Shown: positions 26,761-34,007 of the stretch, piece by piece
Numbering within the stretch: position 1 is the first letter of the stretch
How the letters are laid out: each line of letters starts with the position of its first letter
Assembly: GCA_011526105.1 (NCBI GenBank)
Contig: WYAZ01000147.1
Span: forward strand, 1 to 46,546
DNA from: Deltaproteobacteria bacterium
GTDB lineage: Bacteria; Myxococcota; Kuafuiibacteriia; Kuafuiibacteriales; Kuafuiibacteriaceae
Length of the DNA stretch: 46,546 bases
Direction: 5' to 3'
Position numbers and translations under genes: made by a program
Notes under the pieces: generated by a model
Seen by the model: only the letters and a program-made list of their open reading frames with translations
What the model was told of the DNA's origin: nothing
Databases searched by the model: none

Positions 26761-27351
26761 CTACTCGTACCATTGCCCAGCATCCAGGAAGTCCACGAAC
26801 ATTTTCCAGGTGATCTGCGGGAGAACGACCACCGGGTCGTCGATGTCGCGTGGGTCCACCGAGGTGATCGCGCCTGAGGCATCGAGGACGGCGACGGGCC
26901 CGGGAACGTACGACCGCCCCGTATCATCGCCTTCCTGCCATCCGCCGAACGTTCCCGCTGCGGCGCACTCGAGGTACGTGCAAGGGTCGAAGTTGTACCA
27001 CCGACTACCGCGCGGCGCATCCACGCCGAAGTAGCGGTACTCGTCGTCGAGGGTTCCCGCCGACCTCATCTCATCAAGGTCACGGATCTGCTCGCCGATG
27101 CGCTTCTCCCAGGCGAGGTAGCCGTCGGTTGCGGCAGGACCGAGCTCGGTTGCGTGCGCGGACGGCTCGAACGCGGCCTGCAGTAGCTCGGCAAACTCCT
27201 CTGGCGAAATCGATTCGCGCGCGCGCAGGTTGCGGCCGAGCCGGCGCAGACTCTCGAGGTAGCTCTGGAGTGTGCAACGGCACTCCGCTCGCTGCTTCAC
27301 CAGCTCGGCGATGAAGCAGTAAAGGTCGCGATTGGTCGCTACGTCACCCAT
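26761..27351 (-). CDS. Hypothetical protein next to KptA and HD-NUDIX
   Basis: A 196-residue acidic protein I do not recognise. The N-terminus is helical (FIAELVKQRAECRCTLQSYL). The middle has the segment WEKRIGEQIRDLDEMRSAG. The C-terminal half is strand-rich with many aromatics (FGVDAPRGSRWYNFDP, CTYLECAAAGTFGGW) and ends VLPQITWKMFVDFLDAGQWY. No catalytic motif or membrane segment is evident. Its start overlaps the HD-NUDIX stop by 8 bases, so the two are co-transcribed leftward. It ends 12 bases from the kptA stop, convergently. Guilt by association suggests RNA repair or NAD/ADP-ribose metabolism, but the function is unknown. Confidence 0.75.
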   Translation of the reverse strand: MGDVATNRDLYCFIAELVKQRAECRCTLQSYLESLRRLGRNLRARESISPEEFAELLQAAFEPSAHATELGPAATDGYLAWEKRIGEQIRDLDEMRSAGTLDDEYRYFGVDAPRGSRWYNFDPCTYLECAAAGTFGGWQEGDDTGRSYVPGPVAVLDASGAITSVDPRDIDDPVVVLPQITWKMFVDFLDAGQWYE

Positions 27352-28306
27352 CGGTTGCTCCGGCGTCGACCGCTTCCCGCAGCAGCGCCCGCAGGTCCTC
27401 GCTCACCAACGGAACGTCGTCCACTTCGGCCGCCCGCAGCCACCGCCGCTCCCGCGTGCGCTCTGGGAGGTCGCCAAGGGTCGGTTCTCCGTGAACGCGC
27501 GCGACGTAGTAGCGGACCTGCTTCAGCCGGCGTTCGGGCCCCTCTCCGAGGAAGTACTCGAGCCGCCCGAGTTCCGCGGACACGTCGAGTTCTCCCCCCA
27601 CACCAGACTCCTCGCGCAACTCTCGAAGAGCGGCCTCCTCCGGGAACTCGTCCCACTCGATGCCACCCTTGGGTAGCTCCCAGCCGCTCTTGCGGGTTCG
27701 GATCAAGAGGACCGCGGGCCCGTCGTCATCACGCACGACCAGCGCCGCCCCCGCGCAGATCTCGCTCGGGCAGCCCTCGAGGTCGAGCACGAGATCGTCG
27801 ACCAGCCCGCGCGCCTTCGCCTCGGAGAGGAACCACGTCGTCGGCGCGTTCCGCCGCCAGCCTCCGGGGGCGTCGACTCGATCGGCCACCATGAAGAGGC
27901 AAAGCAGCCGGACATCCACCTCGTTGGCCAGGCGCCGCCAGGCCTTGTCCGACGGTGCTTCGCCGCGACTCGTCGACCGATGCCAAGGCAGGCTGGTGTC
28001 GTGCCACTTCACCAGGCCGAGGAGAGCTTTGTCGGTGACGCCGCAGTCGGCGAGCACGTCGAGGGAGCGCGCCGGCCGGGCCGTCCCCGTGATCTTACCG
28101 ATGTCGTGGGCGTGTCCGAGGTTGGTCAGCAGCGCCACCTCAGCCGGTGAGCATCCGTTGGCTCCGGCCAGCTGCGCGGCCATCCTCGCGACAGCGTCGG
28201 AGTGGGTCCGCGCGTCCGACGCGGTGTGGCGCCTTGGGTTGAGGGATACGCGACCGAGCCTCTCGTAGGCATCAGCGAATCGTTCGTTCTTCAGAAGGTC
28301 TTCCAT
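27344..28306 (-). CDS. HD phosphohydrolase - NUDIX hydrolase fusion
   Basis: A 320-residue two-domain enzyme. The N-terminal HD domain has His35, the His67-Asp68 pair (GHAHDIGK) and Asp142 (ADRVDAP), so its metal ligands are intact. The C-terminal NUDIX domain (about 183-310) carries a full Nudix box from Gly214 to Val236: Glu220, Arg228-Glu229, Glu232-Glu233, Gly235. HD domains hydrolyse phosphoesters, including cyclic nucleotides and nucleotide phosphates; Nudix enzymes cleave nucleoside diphosphate-X compounds such as ADP-ribose. With kptA nearby, disposal of its ADP-ribose cyclic phosphate product is an attractive but untested role. Transcribed leftward, divergent from the LysR gene. Confidence 0.88.
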   Translation of the reverse strand: MEDLLKNERFADAYERLGRVSLNPRRHTASDARTHSDAVARMAAQLAGANGCSPAEVALLTNLGHAHDIGKITGTARPARSLDVLADCGVTDKALLGLVKWHDTSLPWHRSTSRGEAPSDKAWRRLANEVDVRLLCLFMVADRVDAPGGWRRNAPTTWFLSEAKARGLVDDLVLDLEGCPSEICAGAALVVRDDDGPAVLLIRTRKSGWELPKGGIEWDEFPEEAALRELREESGVGGELDVSAELGRLEYFLGEGPERRLKQVRYYVARVHGEPTLGDLPERTRERRWLRAAEVDDVPLVSEDLRALLREAVDAGATDG

Positions 28307-28361
28307 GTTCGTTCTCTGCTTCTGAAGGTACGCGCCGAGACTATCATGCAGAACTTGTCAT

Positions 28362-28391
28362 TTGTTCTTGGCTATCACTGGACGTTATAGT
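28362..28391 (+). promoter_or_regulatory. Candidate promoter of the LysR-RlaP operon
   Basis: TTGTTC (28362-28367) and TATAGT (28386-28391) are separated by 18 bases in the 91-base divergent gap between the HD-NUDIX and LysR genes. This gap is notably AT-richer than the surrounding genes. Transcription would start about 6-7 bases after the -10 box, at or next to the GTG start at 28398, implying a leaderless message. The divergent layout also lets the LysR protein control both directions. Confidence 0.5.
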
Positions 28392-28397
28392 TGAGCG

Positions 28398-29252
28398 GTG
28401 AACTACGACTGGCTGTTCTCCTTCGTCGCCTTCGCCGACCGCCTCAACTTCACGCGGGCGGCCGAAGAGCTGCACATCACGCAGCCGGCCCTGCACGCGC
28501 AGATCCGCAAGCTCTCCGAGGACGTCGGCGCGACCCTCTACAGGCGCGAGGGTCGATCGCTGGTCCTCTCCCCCGAGGGTCGGCGTCTCGCCGCGTTCGG
28601 CCGTGAGGTCCAGGCTCGCGGGAGCGACGTGCTCGCCGAGCTTCGCGGCGAGGACACCCGGGGTCCGGTCATCCTCGCATCCGGGCAAGGCGCGTTCCTC
28701 TATCTGCTTGGCCCGGCCATCAAGCGGTTCCCCAAAGAGCGCTGGCCCCTGCGCGCGTTGTCGATGTCCGGCCCCGACACCATCGAGGCCGTTCGCGACG
28801 CTCGGGCCGACGTGGGGGTGGCTGTCTTGGCGAACACGCCGTCCGATCTCGACTGCCGAACCATGCGCCGGGTTGGGCAGACTGTGTTGCTGCCGCGCGG
28901 CCACCGGCTGTCGAAGCGACGAAGCCTGAAGCCAGGCGACCTCGACACCGAGAGCATCGTCGTCGCGCCTGAAGGAAGCCCGCATCGCGTGATGCTCTCC
29001 CAGGCGCTGGCAACCGCCGGGGCCAAGTGGTCCGTCGCGGTGGAGGCCACCGGCTGGGAGCTGGTGATCCAGTTCGCCCGCTACGGCTTGGGCGTCGCCG
29101 TGGTGAACGACTTCTGTCCCGTGCCGCGGGGGCTGGTCGGCGTCAGGCTCGAAGGGGTCCCGGACGTTGAGTACCACGTGGTGACGCGGCCCGGAGCCGA
29201 GCGCGAGTCCAGGGACACCCTGGTCCGCATGATCCTGGAGAGTGCCGCGTGA
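28398..29252 (+). CDS. LysR-family transcriptional regulator
   Basis: A 284-residue LysR-type regulator. The N-terminal winged HTH reads WLFSFVAFADRLNFTRAAEE, then LHITQPALHAQIRKL at about 22-36. The remainder is a periplasmic-binding-protein-like effector domain (about 90-284). LysR regulators usually control an adjacent divergent gene and themselves in response to a small molecule. Here the partners are the divergent HD-NUDIX gene and the downstream RlaP genes. The GTG start lacks a ribosome binding site and lies about 6-7 bases after a good -10 box, so translation may be leaderless. There is no sign of truncation. Confidence 0.9.
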   Translation: MNYDWLFSFVAFADRLNFTRAAEELHITQPALHAQIRKLSEDVGATLYRREGRSLVLSPEGRRLAAFGREVQARGSDVLAELRGEDTRGPVILASGQGAFLYLLGPAIKRFPKERWPLRALSMSGPDTIEAVRDARADVGVAVLANTPSDLDCRTMRRVGQTVLLPRGHRLSKRRSLKPGDLDTESIVVAPEGSPHRVMLSQALATAGAKWSVAVEATGWELVIQFARYGLGVAVVNDFCPVPRGLVGVRLEGVPDVEYHVVTRPGAERESRDTLVRMILESAA

Positions 29253-29376
29253 GCCGCCTCCACCAGGGAACCGATGCCCGACTTCGCCACCTCGCGCTGG
29301 GCATTCAGTCGTTCCGGTGCGAAAACAACCCCATGAGCGTTGTGCCCCAATATCCGCCGCTTCAGGAGGTCCCGAG

Positions 29377-30171
29377 ATGACCCCCGAGCAGCAGCGCGAG
29401 GTCTGGAACATGCTCGACAAGGGTCACCTGGTCGAGGTGGCGCGCAAGGGGCCGGAGCCGATCTTTGCCACGATAAGCGGCGCTCACCTATATGGATTCG
29501 CCTCTCCGGACAGCGACGTCGATCTGCGGGGTGCGTTCATGCTGCCGGCGAGCGAGATGCTCGGTCTCCACCCGCCCAGCGAGACCATCACCATCGAGGA
29601 CAAGACCACCATCGACCTCGACTGGGTGGCGCACGACATCCGCAAGTTCGCGCGGCTGATGACGAACCACAACGGCTACGTGCTCGAGCAGCTGTTCTCG
29701 CCGCTCGTGGTGTTGTCGACCCCCGCCCACGAGGAGCTGATCGAGCTCGGCAAAGGCTGCGTGACCAAGCCCACGGTGCGGCACTACCACGGCTTCGCCC
29801 GGGGCCGCCGCAAGCGGCTCGCTGAGCCCAATCCCACAGTCAAACACCTGCTTTACGCGTACCGCGTTCTGCTCACGGGGATTCACCTCCTGGAGACGGG
29901 CGAGGTCGTCGCGAACATCCAGGTGCTGAATGAACGCTTCCGGTTCGCCGAGATCGACGAGCTGGTCGCGCGCAAGCGGGCCGGCGCGGAGAAGATGGCG
30001 CTCAACGACCGCGACATGGACGAACACGGCGGCCTCCTCGATCGGCTGGAGGCCAAGCTCCAAGAGGCACATGACGCGAGCAGCCTCCCCGACGAGCCAA
30101 CCACGGTGGCCGCGCTACAAGACTTCGTGGTCCGCCTTCGTCTCGATGGTGCGCGATCGGAGGGCGCCTGA
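29377..30171 (+). CDS. RlaP-type Pol-beta nucleotidyltransferase 1
   Basis: A 264-residue protein of the COG3541/RlaP nucleotidyltransferase family (RNA-repair-pathway Pol-beta-like enzymes). The catalytic strand-helix motif reads GAHLYGFASPDSDVDLRG (about residues 35-52), with the paired Asp of DVD as metal ligands. A later acidic strand, TTIDLDWVAHDIRKF (about 78-92), could give the third acidic residue. A C-terminal helical domain follows, with KHLLYAYRVLLTGIHLLETG. The start at 29377 is fixed by AGGAGGT at 29364-29370. The protein presumably transfers nucleotides to RNA ends or a small acceptor. Coupled to a second family member by a TGATG overlap. Confidence 0.82.
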   Translation: MTPEQQREVWNMLDKGHLVEVARKGPEPIFATISGAHLYGFASPDSDVDLRGAFMLPASEMLGLHPPSETITIEDKTTIDLDWVAHDIRKFARLMTNHNGYVLEQLFSPLVVLSTPAHEELIELGKGCVTKPTVRHYHGFARGRRKRLAEPNPTVKHLLYAYRVLLTGIHLLETGEVVANIQVLNERFRFAEIDELVARKRAGAEKMALNDRDMDEHGGLLDRLEAKLQEAHDASSLPDEPTTVAALQDFVVRLRLDGARSEGA

Positions 30172-31310
30172 TGTTCCCGCTCGAGCACCACACCATCTTC
30201 CTCACCCTCGCGGGCAGCCAGGCGCACGGCACCGCGCGAGATGGCTCCGACGTCGATCTGCGCGGTGTCTGTGTTGCCCCGCTCTCGGTCAGGTTGTCGC
30301 TGTTCCGCGCCTTCGAGCAGTACGAGGGTGAGCTGCCGGAGCCGCTCGCCGAGACGGTCATCCCTCGAATTGAGGGCCACCCGACCGCGTCGCGTGCCCT
30401 CGACATCAAGACCGAGTGCGTGATCTTCGACATCGCCAAGTTCGTCGGGCTCTGCGCAGCGGCGAACCCGAACGCGCTGGAGATCTTGTTTGCCGACGAG
30501 CGCGATTGGGTCTTCGAGACACCAGCCTGGCGACGCCTGCATGACGAGCGGCGCCGATTCCTCACCAAGAAGGTGCAGCAGACCTTCCATGGCTACGCGA
30601 TGGCGCAGCTCAAGAAGATCAAGACACACCGTTCGTGGCTTCTGAACCCGCCCACGAAGAAGCCGTCTCGCGAGGACTTCGGCTTGCCCATCGCGGGCGG
30701 AACCCTCAGCCGGGACGATCAGAACCGCATCGAGCAGAGCATCGCCGACAAGATTCGCAGCTACGGCATCGACAACATCGATATGACGAAACCCACGCGC
30801 ATCGCCGTTCAGGAGCGTCTGGACGCGTTCTACAGAGACGTGCTCTCTGCATCCGCCGACGACCTGGACGAACGCATGCGAGCGGTCGCCACCCATGGGC
30901 TCCACCTACCGCCTGATGTCGTTTCCACCCTGAACGCCGAGAAGAAGTACCGGGCGGCCATGAAGCACTGGGACTCCTACCAGACGTGGAAGACCCATCG
31001 AAACCCGGCCCGCGCCGAGCTCGAACGCCAACACGGCTACGACACCAAGCACGCCATGCACCTGATTCGCCTCATGCGCATGGGCCTCGAGGCGCTCGAG
31101 ACCGGCGACCTTCGCGTGCGTCGCGACGACGCGGAGGAGCTGTCGGCCGTCCGCGACGGGGCCATGGGCTTTGATGAGCTCCTGGCGGCAGCGACCGGGC
31201 TTCAGGAATCCATGGAGAAGGCCGCAGCGATGACGAGCCTGCCCGCCGACGTTGACCGCGACGGGGTGGATGATCTTCTGCTCGCGCTCTTGCAGGAGGG
31301 GTCGTCGTGA
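30171..31310 (+). CDS. RlaP-type Pol-beta nucleotidyltransferase 2
   Basis: A 379-residue second member of the family, clearly diverged from its neighbour and longer by about 115 residues. The catalytic motif is GSQAHGTARDGSDVDLRG (about 15-32). A following strand, KTECVIFDIAKFVGL, corresponds to TTIDLDWVAHDIRKF of the first copy. Basic segments (RRRFLTKKVQQTFHGYAMAQ and KKIKTHRSWL at about 123-160) could bind nucleic acid. The C-terminal helices include KHAMHLIRLMRMGLEALETG. Two tandem, non-identical copies suggest a heteromer or two sequential reactions. Overlaps the preceding stop. Confidence 0.82.
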   Translation: MFPLEHHTIFLTLAGSQAHGTARDGSDVDLRGVCVAPLSVRLSLFRAFEQYEGELPEPLAETVIPRIEGHPTASRALDIKTECVIFDIAKFVGLCAAANPNALEILFADERDWVFETPAWRRLHDERRRFLTKKVQQTFHGYAMAQLKKIKTHRSWLLNPPTKKPSREDFGLPIAGGTLSRDDQNRIEQSIADKIRSYGIDNIDMTKPTRIAVQERLDAFYRDVLSASADDLDERMRAVATHGLHLPPDVVSTLNAEKKYRAAMKHWDSYQTWKTHRNPARAELERQHGYDTKHAMHLIRLMRMGLEALETGDLRVRRDDAEELSAVRDGAMGFDELLAAATGLQESMEKAAAMTSLPADVDRDGVDDLLLALLQEGSS

Positions 31311-31332
31311 CGCCTCGTGGAGGTTCCTTCTG

Positions 31333-31713
31333 ATGTTCCGCCGCTCCCAGCCGAAGGTCGAGGTCCTGGCACGCGTTCCCGCCGACGACCTGCCCTGGCG
31401 GCATGAGGGCGTGCTCGTTCTCGTCTCCAAAGGCGTCGGGGCTCTGAGATGGCGAGCCGTGAAGGCCAACGGCGCTACGAAGCGGGCACTGGTGCTTCGC
31501 GATACGCCGCTGCTCTTCGCCCAGTCCCCTTGGTCGAATCTGCTCTCAGCTGACAAACAACTCCATCGCCACATCGTCGAGGTACTGATCAGGCGAGACC
31601 CTCACCCGACGTCTCCACCGCCCCATCTCCGTGAAGCCCATCTTGCGGTACAAAGCCTGTGCAGGCGTGTTCGAAGACCGAACGTTGAGTTCAATCTTCT
31701 CGACGGTCGCTGA
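31333..31713 (+). CDS. Hypothetical protein, probably 3'-truncated
   Basis: A frame of 126 codons beginning MFRRSQPKVEVLARVPADDL, with GGAGG at 31319-31323 as ribosome binding site, 22 bases after the second RlaP gene. The first 70 or so residues have normal composition (HEGVLVLVSKGVGALRWRAV). From about 31546 the frame runs antisense through the acetyltransferase gene and turns Pro/Arg/His-rich. The natural reading is a third gene of the RlaP operon whose 3' end was lost at a junction near 31540. I do not recognise the N-terminal part. Confidence 0.45.
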   Translation: MFRRSQPKVEVLARVPADDLPWRHEGVLVLVSKGVGALRWRAVKANGATKRALVLRDTPLLFAQSPWSNLLSADKQLHRHIVEVLIRRDPHPTSPPPHLREAHLAVQSLCRRVRRPNVEFNLLDGR

Positions 31714-32097
31714 GTTTCTCGCCCACTCGATCAAACTCCCGAGAAGTGCTCCGCCGATGCCCTGGCCGTGCCACCCGGGATGCGTGACCAAGGTCAGGTG
31801 GACAACGTGTCGCACCGCAGCCAATGGCAGCGGATCGAGCATTCCGTGGCCCACGAGTTGTCCCTCGCATTCCACCACGAGGTCATGCCCGTTGTCGGAG
31901 CCCGTGAGGGAACTGATCTTCTCCGCGAACCGCTCGTCTGAAAGTTCCGAAGGTTGAGAAACGAGGAATCCCGGTGTTGCAGCGATTGTTCGTTCAGCCT
32001 GCGCCAGGATGAGTGCGTCTTCCACACCCGCTGGCCGGATGGTGAGCCTCGGAGCCGCAACGGACTCAACGCCATCCCTCGGGATCTTGCCGACCAT
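31546..32097 (-). CDS. GNAT-family N-acetyltransferase
   Basis: A 183-residue GNAT protein. The acetyl-CoA-binding motif A is visible as VTHPGWHGQGIGGALLGSLI (about 110-129), followed by the typical motif B NTPAQALYRKMGFTEMGRW. The first 20 residues overlap the toxin gene's 3' end by 32 bases and may be non-conserved, the domain proper starting at RLTIRPAGVEDA. The substrate is unknown. Its 3' end abuts the truncated gene described above, and it forms a leftward unit with the toxin-antitoxin pair. Confidence 0.85.
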   Translation of the reverse strand: MVGKIPRDGVESVAAPRLTIRPAGVEDALILAQAERTIAATPGFLVSQPSELSDERFAEKISSLTGSDNGHDLVVECEGQLVGHGMLDPLPLAAVRHVVHLTLVTHPGWHGQGIGGALLGSLIEWARNSATVEKIELNVRSSNTPAQALYRKMGFTEMGRWRRRVRVSPDQYLDDVAMELFVS

Positions 32098-32362
32098 GCC
32101 AAACTGCTAACACATCCACTTGGTTCTCCTCGACGTCGAAGATCAACCAGTATCCGAATCGAAAAACGAGCGCTCGACGGACTTCGCCCGAGGTTTCCAG
32201 CACTCTGGGATAACGACGAGGTGCTGACGAGATCGTCGAAACCAGTTGCTCGACGTCGTCGAGGAAGATGGTGCCGAATCCGGTGCGGGCTTCCTCCAGA
32301 CGTACCGCGGCATCTGCGAGCTGCTTGGAGGCTCGCGTGGTCCATTGGAGCTTCGGGGTCAT
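32066..32362 (-). CDS. RelE/ParE-family toxin
   Basis: A 98-residue basic protein with the RelE/ParE fold pattern: an N-terminal helix (LQWTTRASKQLADAAVRLEE), then FLDDVEQLVSTISSAPRRYP and the strand pair RRALVFRFGYWLIFDVEENQVDVLAVWHGR. ParE toxins inhibit gyrase; RelE toxins cleave mRNA at the ribosome. The sequence cannot decide between them, although the RRYP...FRFGYWLIF pattern is closer to ParE. The start overlaps the antitoxin stop (ATGA), the classic arrangement. The 3' end overlaps the GNAT start by 32 bases. Confidence 0.82.
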   Translation of the reverse strand: MTPKLQWTTRASKQLADAAVRLEEARTGFGTIFLDDVEQLVSTISSAPRRYPRVLETSGEVRRALVFRFGYWLIFDVEENQVDVLAVWHGRQDPEGWR

Positions 32363-32571
32363 TTGCTGAGACGCTTGCGGGCTTGGCTGAGGGCCTCTTG
32401 GGTCGTCAGCAGCTGCTCCGTATCACGGCTGTTTCGGCCCGCTTCAATCTCTGAGAGTATGGCGGGCAGCTCCTCAGCGGCATCAAGATCGGCCTTCAGG
32501 TAGGGGGCGATCTTCGAGAACTGATCTTCATTCAGGCCCTCGAGGCGCTTCATCAGCTCAGCTTTCGTCAT
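32359..32571 (-). CDS. Probable antitoxin of the ParE-type pair
   Basis: A 70-residue acidic helical protein (MTKAELMKRLEGLNEDQFSK, then LDAAEELPAILSEIEAG and an Arg/Lys-rich tail QARKRLSK). Its size, charge and overlap with the toxin start match a type II antitoxin. I chose ATG 32571, preceded by GAGAAG; ATG at 32631 would add 20 residues without a ribosome binding site. No ribbon-helix-helix or HTH is obvious, so DNA-binding autoregulation is not shown. Confidence 0.65.
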   Translation of the reverse strand: MTKAELMKRLEGLNEDQFSKIAPYLKADLDAAEELPAILSEIEAGRNSRDTEQLLTTQEALSQARKRLSK

Positions 32572-32620
32572 CTGCTTCTCACTCTGGCTGAGCCGGTCGT
32601 GCTTGTCGACCGGGTCGGTT

Positions 32621-32764
32621 CTGGAGGTCATTCGCAACCGTTGGCCAAGTAGCCGAAAATGGGAGGAAACCGAAATAGCTGCCGGCGGGGACAACTACTG
32701 CCAGACCATCGAGAAACGCGACGAAGAGTTCTTACTCGAGGGTGTCAAGGCTCGGGTCACCTGA
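32621..32764 (+). pseudogene. Possible 3' remnant of an unknown gene
   Basis: In the gap before the tetR gene, a + strand frame ending at TGA 32762-32764 reads like the C-terminus of a protein (…SSRKWEETEIAAGGDNYCQT, IEKRDEEFLLEGVKARVT). No start or 5' portion exists: upstream it runs antisense into the antitoxin. It looks like debris left by a rearrangement. The family is not recognised, and it could be chance. Confidence 0.25.
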
Positions 32765-32883
32765 TCGCTCTCAGCGCCTGAAACGACCGGGCCCCACCCT
32801 CGCGAGCTTTGAAGATTCCATCGTCGTCACGAGGTCGCCCAGCTCCTCACGGAGCAGCAACGAGCACCCGCCGCCGTTGACAG

Positions 32884-32905
32884 ACGTACCAACCAGTTGG
32901 TACGT
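32884..32905. promoter_or_regulatory. 22-bp palindrome, probable TetR operator
   Basis: ACGTACCAAC (32884-32893) and GTTGGTACGT (32896-32905) are perfect inverted copies around a 2-base centre. The site lies 9 bases upstream of the ATG of the TetR gene. Size, symmetry and the TACCAAC/GTTGGTA half-sites are typical of TetR-family operators, so autorepression of the tetR-VOC operon is likely. Confidence 0.8.
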
Positions 32906-32914
32906 ACGCGACAG

Positions 32915-33547
32915 ATGGCGAAGGCGCAGGCCGCGAAAGAGAAGCTGCTGAACGCAGCGCTGTCGTTGATTCGCGAGAAGGGCTTCTCGGCCATGACCGT
33001 CGACGATCTCTGCGCGCGCGCTGGGGTCACCAAGGGGGCGTTCTTCCATTACTTCAAGAGCAAGGATGAGCTCGGTGTCGCCGCCGCGGACCACTGGTCC
33101 GCGGTGACCGGCGCGCTCTTCGCGCGCGCGCCCTACCATGACCACGATGACCCGCTCGATCGGGTCCTCGCGTACATCGAGTTTCGGCGTCAGCTGCTAC
33201 GAGGCGAGATCCCGGAGTTCACGTGCGTCGTGGGGACCATGGTCCAGGAAACCTACGGACAGCACCCCGAGATCCGCGAGGCCTGCGGGGCGAGCATCTT
33301 CGGGCACGCCGGCACGCTCGTGGACGACATCGCCAAGGCCATGACCGACCGCGGGGTCGCCGCTGGCTGGACCGCAGAGAGCCTGGCGGCGCACACCCAG
33401 GCGGTGCTGCAAGGTGCGTTCGTTCTCGCGAAGGCCAAGAACGACGTGGGTGTCGCCATCGAAAGCGTCGACCACCTGCGGCGCTACGTCGAGCTGCTGT
33501 TTTCGGCCCCCCAAAAAAAGAAGAAGACCAAGGAGAAGAAGCGATGA
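32915..33547 (+). CDS. TetR-family transcriptional repressor
   Basis: A 210-residue TetR/AcrR regulator. The N-terminal HTH reads KLLNAALSLIREKGFSAMTV, then DDLCARAGVTKGAFFHYFKS (about 13-52). A ligand-binding helical domain follows. The C-terminus is an unusual Lys-rich tail (QKKKKTKEKKR) encoded by an A-rich run near 33512-33543. I chose ATG 32915; a TTG at 32897 lies inside the operator palindrome and would give an N-terminal extension. The stop overlaps the VOC gene start, so repressor and enzymes form one transcript. Ligand unknown. Confidence 0.9.
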   Translation: MAKAQAAKEKLLNAALSLIREKGFSAMTVDDLCARAGVTKGAFFHYFKSKDELGVAAADHWSAVTGALFARAPYHDHDDPLDRVLAYIEFRRQLLRGEIPEFTCVVGTMVQETYGQHPEIREACGASIFGHAGTLVDDIAKAMTDRGVAAGWTAESLAAHTQAVLQGAFVLAKAKNDVGVAIESVDHLRRYVELLFSAPQKKKKTKEKKR

Positions 33548-33933
33548 ATCCCGTTGTCCACTTTGAGCTACCGTACGAAGACCGCGAAAGAGCCGAGCGG
33601 TTCTATGGGAGCGCGTTTGGCTGGAAGACGCAGTTTCTCGGTCCGGACATGGGCGACTACGTGTTGCTCACGACGGCCGAGATGGATGCCAAGCCCAACC
33701 GCCCGGCCGGCGCCATCGACGGCGGGATGTTCCCCAAGAGGCCTGACCGGCCGATGCAGCACCCGTCCATCGTGATCGCGGTGCGAAACATCGCCCGCGC
33801 GATGGCGAGTGTTCGCGGTGCGGGCGGTGAGGTCCTGGGCGAGCCCCACTCGATCCCGAACGTCGGCCTCTACGTTTCCTTCGTCGACACCGAAGGCAAC
33901 CGCATCAGCATGCTCGAGGCCGTCTCGGGCTGA
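33544..33933 (+). CDS. VOC-family (glyoxalase-like) protein
   Basis: A 129-residue protein with the vicinal-oxygen-chelate pattern: VVHFELPYEDRERAERFYGS at the start, GWKTQFLGPDMGDYVLLTT, and the C-terminal half HPSIVIAVRNIARAMASVRG, ending GLYVSFVDTEGNRISMLEA. This single-domain size fits dimeric VOC proteins that act as dioxygenases, lyases or resistance binding proteins. It is coupled to the tetR stop (ATGA). A 74-base gap separates it from the next gene. Confidence 0.85.
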   Translation: MNPVVHFELPYEDRERAERFYGSAFGWKTQFLGPDMGDYVLLTTAEMDAKPNRPAGAIDGGMFPKRPDRPMQHPSIVIAVRNIARAMASVRGAGGEVLGEPHSIPNVGLYVSFVDTEGNRISMLEAVSG

Positions 33934-34007
33934 GTCACGGACACCTAGAAAGGCAGGACACGACATGCGAGACCGAATCCGCAACGAAGACAGGAGAGGA
34001 ATCCGAG

